DNA from: Candidatus Gerdarchaeota archaeon
GTDB taxonomy: Archaea > Asgardarchaeota > Heimdallarchaeia > JABLTI01
DNA: 5,236 nt
Direction: 5' to 3'
NCBI GenBank assembly: GCA_016840945.1
Contig: JAEORJ010000004.1
Location: forward strand, 1-5,236
Positions within the stretch are counted from its first letter, which is position 1, and the number at the start of each line of letters is the position of its first letter. The translations under genes were made by a program, and so were the position numbers. The notes under the pieces are model-generated. The model was not told the DNA's origin. It saw only the letters and a list, made by a program, of their open reading frames with translations, and did not search any database. Shown piece after piece: positions 1-5,236 of this stretch.

Positions 1-1445
1 CTGCAAGATATGATAATTATACTTCTCGAAAATTTGGTTATTATGCTAATATAGAATCATTATCAGCTAAAACCCCTGAAGAACGATGGTCATATATTAG
101 AGATTTTATCAATATTGGAGTTCCTCTTATTATTATTACTAAATCACTTCCTACCAATCCTACTCATCATCGAGTTATTTGTGGTTATGACGAACGGACA
201 AAAGTTTTGTTTGTGCATGATCCTTGGGAATATTCTATTGATCCTATTTATCAAGGTGAGTTTAGTGCTATGTCAATTGAACCCGGCTCATGGCTAGGAA
301 GCTGTTGGGCTAATAATGAATATAAAATAGCTATTGTTCGTCCAATAGATATTTCTCTTACTATTGAAACTCAACCAGTTTTATCTGAAGGTCAGTTTAT
401 TCTTAAATGTGTAATTGATAATACTTTTATGACTGAATCTAGAAATTTATCCTTACAATTAACATTACCAACTGGCTATAATTTATTAAATGGTTCTGAG
501 ACAATGTATTTTTATGATTTTAATGGAACAGCTACACAAGCTTGGGAGGTAAATTGTTCTACTCCATTATTTTCGGATTATATTACTGCCCAAATAAACT
601 CCCTTAATGAATCTATTAGTTATGGTGGCAAGGATAAAATCTTTCCTGCACATCCTCAAAATTTCATAACGAATATTTCATCAGATTATGTAAATGATTC
701 TACTCCTTGTGTAGCAAATATTACAATAGATGTTGATATTCCTGGATCCTATAGTGCTGCGTTATATTGTTTTACTATAGAACCAAATGGTTCTTGCGTG
801 GGAATTACTACAAAGTATAATAATGTAATCTATGAAAATGCTTCAAGAATGATTTGTGAAACAGGACCAAATCAACCTGGTAATATAGTATTCTGTTATT
901 TTAAAATCACCTATGATTATGGATTACTAATAACACGTGCTATTGTTCTTTATATAATAAATTCCGATATTGATGAAGATGGTGTTTATGATTATAATGA
1001 ACTAACAGAATATTTTACTGATATGTATAATCCTGACTCGGATTTCGATGGATTGTCTGACGGGGAAGAAATATTCATCTATGAAACTAATCCTAATAAT
1101 AATAACACAGATGATGATGGTATATTAGATTTCGATGAGGTCTTTACCTACGGAACAAATCCTAATAGTAATGATACAGATAATGATCTCTTGTTGGATT
1201 ATGATGAAATTTTTGTTTATGGAACCAATCCATGTGATTCTGATACTGATGGAGATGGGATGTCTGATTATGATGAAATTAATCGAAATTTTGATCCCCT
1301 CGATCCAAAAAGCAATGCTTTCAGAAAATACTATTTACCCGTTATTTGTTCTGTTGTACCATTAATTGCTATCGTTGCTACAACAGTAACAACATTCTAT
1401 GTGCTCAAAAAGAAAAAGCTGAAAAATAACAATTCTTTGGAATAA
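1..1445 (+). CDS. Surface-anchored C39-type cysteine peptidase with calcium-binding TSP3 stalk (5' truncated)
   Basis: The frame is open from the first full codon (position 3) to the TAA at 1443-1445, giving 480 visible residues. The true start lies upstream of the window; the in-frame TTG at 207 falls inside the peptidase domain and is not a start. Residues 1-115 look like the C-terminal half of a C39-like (papain-fold) domain: a 'W-x-x-I-x-x-F-I-x-x-G-x-P' segment (29-41), then THHRVICGYD (54-63) carrying the likely catalytic His56, then VHDPW (71-75) carrying the likely Asp73. The nucleophile Cys would be off-window, so activity cannot be judged. Residues about 116-319 are beta-rich, with eight cysteines from residue 101 to 298 and many N-x-S/T sequons, probably Ig-like. 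Residues 320-436 are about five TSP3_bac-type repeats. A hydrophobic helix (about 444-468) followed by KKKKLK anchors the protein, with the peptidase outside. Substrate unknown. The domain assignment is by motif only. Confidence 0.8.
   Translation, partial: ARYDNYTSRKFGYYANIESLSAKTPEERWSYIRDFINIGVPLIIITKSLPTNPTHHRVICGYDERTKVLFVHDPWEYSIDPIYQGEFSAMSIEPGSWLGSCWANNEYKIAIVRPIDISLTIETQPVLSEGQFILKCVIDNTFMTESRNLSLQLTLPTGYNLLNGSETMYFYDFNGTATQAWEVNCSTPLFSDYITAQINSLNESISYGGKDKIFPAHPQNFITNISSDYVNDSTPCVANITIDVDIPGSYSAALYCFTIEPNGSCVGITTKYNNVIYENASRMICETGPNQPGNIVFCYFKITYDYGLLITRAIVLYIINSDIDEDGVYDYNELTEYFTDMYNPDSDFDGLSDGEEIFIYETNPNNNNTDDDGILDFDEVFTYGTNPNSNDTDNDLLLDYDEIFVYGTNPCDSDTDGDGMSDYDEINRNFDPLDPKSNAFRKYYLPVICSVVPLIAIVATTVTTFYVLKKKKLKNNNSLE
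960..1313 (+). repeat. Thrombospondin type-3-like calcium-binding repeats within gene 1
   Basis: This part of gene 1 encodes about five Asp-rich loops of the type D-x-D-x-D-G-x-x-D-x-x-E followed by a (Y)GTNP or ETNP turn. The TNP triplets at 1086, 1155 and 1224 are exactly 69 bp (23 residues) apart, so the central units are true tandem duplications. The pattern matches the TSP3_bac family, which binds Ca2+ and forms a stiff stalk in secreted bacterial and archaeal proteins. Loops vary: the fourth reads NDTDNDLLLDYDE and lacks the usual glycine, while the fifth, DSDTDGDGMSDYDE, is near consensus. Lying directly before the membrane helix, they probably act as a calcium-rigidified spacer lifting the peptidase off the membrane. 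Confidence 0.85.
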
Positions 1446-1451
1446 CTGATT

Positions 1452-1488
1452 TATTAATTAAAGGAAATTAACTTTCTTTTAATTAATA
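1452..1488 (+). terminator. Long AT-rich hairpin just after gene 1
   Basis: Positions 1452-1467 pair with 1473-1488 to form a 16-bp stem with one G-U pair and a 5-base loop (TTAAC). It begins six bases after the gene 1 stop codon. No T-run follows immediately, but T-rich tracts lie 40-70 bases downstream. It could end transcription, or protect the 3' end of the mRNA. The pairing is read directly; the role is inferred. Confidence 0.5.
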
Positions 1489-1520
1489 CTTCTCCTAATG
1501 AAAATTCGAGATTAGATATC

Positions 1521-1560
1521 TTAATTCTTTTTATTTTTGTTTTTCAATGTTCATTTTATT
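1521..1560 (+). terminator. T-rich tracts, probable archaeal-type terminator of gene 1
   Basis: Three T5 runs (1528-1532, 1534-1538, 1540-1544) sit in a strongly T-rich stretch with no compensating hairpin. Archaeal RNA polymerase commonly terminates on U-rich tracts, helped by the aCPSF1 nuclease, so this may be the main 3' end for gene 1, with the hairpin at 1452-1488 left inside the 3' UTR. Composition is seen; function is inferred. Confidence 0.4.
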
Positions 1561-1598
1561 GACTAAAAATCACCTTTATTGGAATGGTTTGTAGATTT

Positions 1599-1631
1599 CT
1601 AAACCTTTACTAAACCATCACTAAACCATTG
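1599..1631 (+). repeat. Three tandem 11-bp repeats (CTAAACC core)
   Basis: CTAAACC starts at 1599, 1610 and 1621, exactly 11 bp apart, and each copy is followed by four loosely similar bases (TTTA, ATCA, ATTG). An inverted copy, AATGGTTT at 1583-1590, is the exact reverse complement of 1623-1630. The spacing is about one helical turn, so copies face the same side of the DNA. This lies roughly 70-115 bp upstream of the TATA-like box of gene 2, a position suited to an activator or other DNA-binding array. Alternatively it is a chance minisatellite in AT-rich spacer. Confidence 0.6.
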
Positions 1632-1650
1632 TTGGAGCTTGTTAATAATT

Positions 1651-1680
1651 TACATAGATATACATACATATACAGAGAAA
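1651..1680 (+). repeat. Degenerate 10-bp repeats rich in TACATA
   Basis: Three successive 10-mers, TACATAGATA, TACATACATA and TACAGAGAAA, share their first four bases, and the first two share nine of ten positions. The block is alternating and TATA-like, so it could be a second upstream promoter for gene 2 or an easily melted element. It may equally be low-complexity slippage sequence. Confidence 0.35.
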
Positions 1681-1699
1681 AATGAGTAGTTGTGGTGCC

Positions 1700-1709
1700 T
1701 TAAAATATA
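1700..1709 (+). promoter_or_regulatory. TATA-like box upstream of gene 2
   Basis: TTAAAATATA lies 45 bases before the ATG at 1755. With the usual archaeal spacing of about 25 bp, transcription would begin near 1730, giving a short leader of about 20-25 bases. No convincing purine-rich BRE is seen upstream (the flank reads GTGGTGCC), so the call is tentative. Confidence 0.4.
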
Positions 1710-1725
1710 ACTCACAAATGGGCTC

Positions 1726-1746
1726 ATTCTCTAAAAAACGGAGAAT
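1726..1746 (+). promoter_or_regulatory. Leader hairpin carrying the ribosome-binding sequence of gene 2
   Basis: ATTCTC (1726-1731) pairs with GAGAAT (1741-1746) across an A-rich loop. The GGAG of the likely Shine-Dalgarno site (1740-1743) is largely within the right arm, 11 bases before the ATG, which is a long spacing. The stem ends eight bases from the start codon, so folding could limit ribosome access. At six base pairs it is weak, and if transcription starts near 1730 its left arm is only partly transcribed. Confidence 0.3.
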
Positions 1747-1754
1747 TAGTAATA

Positions 1755-2738
1755 ATGAATGCTAAAAAATTATTAATTGGATTTACTCTCATTGCTATGT
1801 TCATCTTACCAATAAGTGTAAATTTTACAGCAGGTGAAAATGATCAGATTGACGTCAAAGTAAACAATGGTGAAGTGGTGACAGTTACTACCGAAAAAAT
1901 GACCATAAAAATTATACCAAATCAAGCTCACATAATGTGGTACTATGGAGATAGAGAAAGTACTGATGAAGTGTTTAAACTTCAATTAGTTAAAATAAGA
2001 GAATACACTGGTGAAGACACAATACTTGATGATCGAACAGAATTTGGAGGTATATCTTTTAATCTTATCAGGAATGATTGGCAATATACAATTGACCTAA
2101 CAGATACAGAACTTACTATTACATTAAGTCTTATTGATTTCCTAAATGATGCAGATATGTATGTTGTTATGCATATTTACAATTATGATACTCCTATTCC
2201 CGATACATCAGAAGTTGTAGATGCCTTATCAGAAATGAAATTTGATATTATAATAAATGATTGGGTATTCTCTGAAGGCGCACAAGGTTATGCAATCCAA
2301 AGCTATCTCACTGAAATTGAACATGATCACGAAGTTAGACTTAGAAATGGTACACTAGCTGAAAATGGTGAATTGAAACGAATAATGTACTTTGAAAGTT
2401 TTCAATACCAATATGATGTTGTAGCCTATTATGAATGGTTAAATTATGCAAAAGTATACAATGACGCAGATGTATTAATTGATACTATTGATGTTGGTAC
2501 AGTATATTTCGATGATGATACTTGTCTTCCTCCAGAAGATGTTCCTGGCTTTGCAGAAGGATTAGCACATATCTATCTTACCTACCCCAATTATGGTGAT
2601 AACAATAAAATGATTCATGACCCAACAATTGGTGTTTTTGATTTGCCTTCAGCTACTGCTCCACTCTATTTACTTCCATTATTAGCTGGCTTACTTTCAG
2701 TTTCTGCAATTGTCCTGATCATAAAACGCAAAAAGTAA
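1755..2738 (+). CDS. Exported, C-terminally anchored protein of unrecognised family
   Basis: Complete gene of 327 residues. I chose ATG 1755 because it gives a full signal peptide at once: MNAKK, hydrophobic core about 6-22, probable cleavage near residues 26-28. Residues 30-295 are a soluble, acidic, beta-rich region, with alternating hydrophobic stretches such as VVTVTTEKMTIKIIP and YTIDLTDTELTITLSL. A single cysteine (257) rules out an internal disulfide. Six histidines (59, 140, 190, 192, 272, 288) include the pair in IEHDHEV, and a YPNYGDNNKMIHDP segment (277-290) precedes the anchor. Residues about 303-323 form a transmembrane helix ending in KRKK, which places the body outside the cell. 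Only two sequons (N23, N198) are present, far fewer than in its neighbours. I see no catalytic motif and assign no function; a beta-sandwich surface or adhesion protein is plausible. Bounded by a leader and a terminator, so probably monocistronic. Confidence 0.9.
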   Translation: MNAKKLLIGFTLIAMFILPISVNFTAGENDQIDVKVNNGEVVTVTTEKMTIKIIPNQAHIMWYYGDRESTDEVFKLQLVKIREYTGEDTILDDRTEFGGISFNLIRNDWQYTIDLTDTELTITLSLIDFLNDADMYVVMHIYNYDTPIPDTSEVVDALSEMKFDIIINDWVFSEGAQGYAIQSYLTEIEHDHEVRLRNGTLAENGELKRIMYFESFQYQYDVVAYYEWLNYAKVYNDADVLIDTIDVGTVYFDDDTCLPPEDVPGFAEGLAHIYLTYPNYGDNNKMIHDPTIGVFDLPSATAPLYLLPLLAGLLSVSAIVLIIKRKK

Positions 2739-2743
2739 ACAAT

Positions 2744-2771
2744 AAGGGGAAAATCCCCTTCTCTTTTTTTT
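2744..2771 (+). terminator. Hairpin plus T8 terminator of gene 2
   Basis: AAGGGGA (2744-2750) pairs with TCCCCTT (2754-2760) around an AAA loop, and a run of eight T (2764-2771) follows three bases later. It starts five bases past the gene 2 stop. This is the textbook intrinsic terminator shape, and its GC-rich stem stands out in the AT-rich surroundings. Confidence 0.8.
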
Positions 2772-2806
2772 ATTACCTATTTAATTTTATTTTTTAAAAA
2801 TTGTTC

Positions 2807-2814
2807 TTTATATA
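2807..2814 (+). promoter_or_regulatory. Candidate TATA box for gene 3
   Basis: TTTATATA is the closest match to the archaeal TATA consensus in the 206-base spacer. It would start transcription near 2838 and give a leader of roughly 105 bases containing a pyrimidine-rich tract ending in T7 (2854-2860). A nearer alternative is AAATATTA at 2898-2905, which would give a leader of about 15-20 bases. The sequence alone does not decide between them. Confidence 0.3.
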
Positions 2815-2934
2815 ACTAAGAAGAGATTATATTGAACAGCTCTTTTCTGTTTCTTTTTTTAATTCCTAAAAAAATCAAAATAAATCATTGAATTACCAAA
2901 TATTAATAAGTGTCTAGACCAAAAATAAAATTAA

Positions 2935-2939
2935 GGGAG
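2935..2939 (+). promoter_or_regulatory. Shine-Dalgarno site of gene 3
   Basis: GGGAG ends five bases before the ATG at 2945. This is good spacing for the 16S rRNA anti-SD (CCUCC) and fixes the start of gene 3; the signal peptide begins immediately after it. Confidence 0.7.
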
Positions 2940-2944
2940 TAGAT

Positions 2945-5236
2945 ATGAAGAATAAGGAATTTTCTACTAGAAAGGTAGTTGTTTCAAGCATATTACTGAT
3001 TATATTTTTAATTTTACCTATAACAAATATTACTGCTTTCAAAATTAATGATCAATTTGAATATGAGGATGAAATTATCACTAATGATCCATTTATTATG
3101 GATCATAAAGTAAGAGATGTAATTGAAGATTTTACCACTAAAGAAATCTCAGTTGCAGTTTTAAATTCCCCCGATACTGAAAATCCCTCTTATTTTTATG
3201 GTGGTTGGTCAAATAATTATGTACCAATCTATGATGGTCTTTTAGCTAATGGTATTTCTACCATAGTTATTACTAATGCTGAAATAATCTCAGGTGGGTT
3301 AAATGATGTAGATATTTTAATAATGATTGATAATGTTCCCAGTGAAACTGCCTCACCAATTGTTAGAGATTGGTGTATCTTGGGGGGATCTCTTCTTACC
3401 TTTGATAGCAGTATTTGTTTTAATAATTGGGCTGGTTTATTACCACCAGAATCTTATGGTGTGAATGGTTATGGTACTTATTGGACATACAGTTCACCAG
3501 ATGAAGGAACTTATGTTAACTATCATCCAATAATGGGTGGTTACACTTTAGGTCAAACAATTTTTGGTACTGGTGGTGATTCACAGTATTATTCATCAGC
3601 TATGCTAGCATCATCAATAGGTTCATATTACTATCCTGTTGTAAAATCTGATTCAAACAATGATCGTGATTTAATTGTTGTATATGATTCCCCAAGTCAA
3701 GGTTCAATAATCCATATATGGGATTATAAAAATTGGGAAACTACAACTAATCAAATTTTAATTTTAAATTCTATCAATTGGTTAGCAAATAAAGCTGTAT
3801 CTATAGCTGACTTGAGTATTCAAATAGAAGCTCCAACTAGTTTAAGTAAAGGTGAAACATGTTTACTTAATATTACTGTTAATAATACTGGACAATATAA
3901 TTTCACTGATGTTGAATTACAATTGTGGATAAATAGAAATCTAGTTAACACAACAATATATCCAACTGTAAATATAACAGAAAGTAAATGTATGCAGTAT
4001 ATTTGGAATCCAACATTAATAGGAACAAATAATATCACTGCTTATATTGTTCCAGGATTTAATGAAACATATCTTTTCAACAATAAAATTTCAAAAAATA
4101 TTATAGTAAGTGATCCAAATAAAAGAATTGGTTTTATTTATAGCCATAGTGAATATTTGTATGGGCAAGCTAATCTGATTAATTATTATATATCGTTAGG
4201 TTTTACTGTTGATATGATTTATAGCACTTTAACTAATTATCTAGTTAATCAATATAGTCTACTTTTTGTGGGAGAGTCTGGCACAGTTTGGTTAGATAGT
4301 GAAGTTACTGCAATAGCGAATTTTATTGCTTCTGGGGGTATTTTTGTCAGTATTGGTGATAGTCCTCCATCAGATGGTGCAATAAAACTTGGTTTAGATT
4401 ATGGAATAACTTTCATAGGATATTCATATGGAATGAGTGGAATAACAACAAACATTAACCATGATAATGAATTAATGACTGGAGTAAACAGCATATACAT
4501 TCCTGGAATATTTGATGCATTACAACTTTCAAGTGGTGCTGTTGAAATGTTTAGAGATTCATCTAATCTAAATATTATAGGTGCATCTGTAAATATTGGT
4601 CAAGGACTTTTCTGTGTTCTTTGTGATGACTTTGCTACAGTAGTTGATCAAGAAGATAACGAAATAATGTTTAGTAATTTGATTGCTTATTCAACAAACT
4701 CAGAAGTAGAATTGCTATTCCCTAAAGGGGGAGAAATCCTTTCTGGAACTTTTAATATAACTTGGAATAGCACTATTTATACTGATACTTATCTCAATTA
4801 TTCAGTATATCTTTGGGATTGTCATGAATCACTATGGGTACCACTTATAGAAAACACAAATGAAACTTCATTAGAATTTCTTTCAACTCTTTATCTTGAT
4901 GGGACTTATTACAGAATAAAAGTTGAGGCGACAAATGGCACGTATACTTCATTTGCTATTTCAGGCACCTTTGTAATAAATAATTATGATGAAGCACCAG
5001 TTGTTACACTTCTGTATCCATTAGGTGGACTAACTTTTGATACTTATATTTCTATATCCTGGAGTGGTTTTGATCCTGATTTAGATAGTTTGACATATTC
5101 ACTTTATTATCGATCATCTACTGGTCCATTAATTGAAATAGCATTAGATTTAACTTCTACCAATTATTTCTGGTCTACTTCAAGTATTAAAAATGGGAAT
5201 TACTATATTCGTGTTGTTGCATCTGATGGAACTTTC
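2945..5236 (+). CDS. Large exported multidomain protein: two GATase1/ThuA-like domains, CARDB-like domain, Ig/FN3-like modules (3' truncated)
   Basis: One open frame of 764 codons runs from ATG 2945 to the last base without a stop, so the C-terminus is outside the window. Residues 1-32 are a signal peptide (MKNKEFSTRK, then a hydrophobic core 11-28). Residues 66-283 form an alpha/beta Rossmann-type domain like class I glutamine amidotransferase, ThuA or DUF4350 folds: strand EISVAVLNS, VDILIMID (122-129), LGGSLLTFDSS (146-156), and a closing 'G-S-I-I-H-I-W ... LNSINWLAN' helix. Residues 284-390 resemble CARDB: ADLSIQIEAP, LLNITVNNTG, NNITAYIVPG. Residues 393-583 are a second copy of the first fold: RIGFIYSHSE, YSLLFVGESG, IASGGIFVSIGDS, and closing 'G-Q-G-L-F-C ... 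NLIAYS'. Residues 587-680 and 685 onward are Ig/FN3-like modules (P-x-G-G-E-I-L-S-G and ITWN; YPLGG and ISISWSG). About a dozen sequons suggest glycosylation. Neither Rossmann domain shows a Cys nucleophile elbow, so binding or scaffolding is likelier than catalysis. A C-terminal anchor would be expected beyond the window. Confidence 0.85.
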   Translation, partial: MKNKEFSTRKVVVSSILLIIFLILPITNITAFKINDQFEYEDEIITNDPFIMDHKVRDVIEDFTTKEISVAVLNSPDTENPSYFYGGWSNNYVPIYDGLLANGISTIVITNAEIISGGLNDVDILIMIDNVPSETASPIVRDWCILGGSLLTFDSSICFNNWAGLLPPESYGVNGYGTYWTYSSPDEGTYVNYHPIMGGYTLGQTIFGTGGDSQYYSSAMLASSIGSYYYPVVKSDSNNDRDLIVVYDSPSQGSIIHIWDYKNWETTTNQILILNSINWLANKAVSIADLSIQIEAPTSLSKGETCLLNITVNNTGQYNFTDVELQLWINRNLVNTTIYPTVNITESKCMQYIWNPTLIGTNNITAYIVPGFNETYLFNNKISKNIIVSDPNKRIGFIYSHSEYLYGQANLINYYISLGFTVDMIYSTLTNYLVNQYSLLFVGESGTVWLDSEVTAIANFIASGGIFVSIGDSPPSDGAIKLGLDYGITFIGYSYGMSGITTNINHDNELMTGVNSIYIPGIFDALQLSSGAVEMFRDSSNLNIIGASVNIGQGLFCVLCDDFATVVDQEDNEIMFSNLIAYSTNSEVELLFPKGGEILSGTFNITWNSTIYTDTYLNYSVYLWDCHESLWVPLIENTNETSLEFLSTLYLDGTYYRIKVEATNGTYTSFAISGTFVINNYDEAPVVTLLYPLGGLTFDTYISISWSGFDPDLDSLTYSLYYRSSTGPLIEIALDLTSTNYFWSTSSIKNGNYYIRVVASDGTF

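Noticed and set aside
115..297. 60-codon + strand frame, rich in Leu and Ile
   Set aside because: It lies wholly inside the C39-like coding frame of gene 1, which has clear peptidase motifs here; this is a shadow of AT-rich codons.
1135..1365. 76-codon + strand frame, Met/Ile-rich
   Set aside because: It is an out-of-frame reading of the Asp-rich calcium repeats (GAT read as ATG/TGA-type shifts) and has no independent support.
207..1445. TTG at 207 as the start of gene 1
   Set aside because: The same frame is open back to position 3 and encodes the catalytic-His segment of the peptidase, so 207 is internal.
2819..2860. Possible second terminator (AAGAG/CTCTT stem followed by T7)
   Set aside because: The stem is only about five to seven weak pairs with a 14-base loop, and the strong terminator at 2744-2771 already serves gene 2.
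2912..2919. Perfect palindrome GTCTAGAC shortly upstream of the gene 3 ribosome site
   Set aside because: An 8-bp palindrome is expected by chance about once in 256 positions, and there is no second copy or flanking symmetry.
3820..4038. 72-codon - strand frame with hydrophobic segments
   Set aside because: It is antisense to the CARDB-like region of gene 3, where the + frame gives a coherent domain; no ribosome site or neighbours of its own.

Overview
The window is AT-rich (A/T in most third codon positions) and holds three genes, all on the + strand, and all apparently encoding exported or surface-anchored proteins. N-x-S/T sequons are dense in genes 1 and 3. Anchors are of the type 'hydrophobic helix plus short Lys/Arg tail' at the extreme C-terminus, and two genes have TATA-like boxes upstream. 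Together these point to an archaeon. The style (low GC, secreted beta-rich proteins ending in a short helix plus KRKK) fits Asgard (Lokiarchaeota-like) genomes best, but that placement is an inference and no marker gene is present.

Layout: (1) Positions 1-1445 are the 3' part of a gene whose start lies outside the window. Its visible product is the end of a papain-like C39-type cysteine peptidase domain (His and Asp region present, nucleophile Cys outside), then about 200 residues of beta-rich, Cys-containing linker domains, then about five bacterial/archaeal-type thrombospondin-3 calcium repeats, a transmembrane helix and a lysine-rich tail. (2) Positions 1446-1754 are a regulatory spacer: a 16-bp-stem hairpin and T-tracts after gene 1, a three-copy 11-bp tandem repeat with an inverted copy nearby, and a TATA-like box and hairpin just ahead of gene 2. 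(3) Positions 1755-2738 are a complete 327-residue protein with a signal peptide and C-terminal anchor, family not recognised. (4) Positions 2739-2944 hold a hairpin-plus-T8 terminator and the leader of gene 3. (5) From 2945 to the window end there is one uninterrupted frame of 764 codons, cut by the window edge. It is a large exported protein with a signal peptide, two copies of a glutamine-amidotransferase/ThuA-like Rossmann-type domain separated by a CARDB-like domain, then Ig/fibronectin-III-like modules.

The genes are separated by terminator-like elements, so they look like three independent transcription units rather than one operon. Their common theme is the cell exterior: a tethered peptidase on a calcium-dependent stalk, an anchored beta-rich protein, and a long multidomain surface protein. 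No enzyme pathway, mobile element, CRISPR array or RNA gene is visible.
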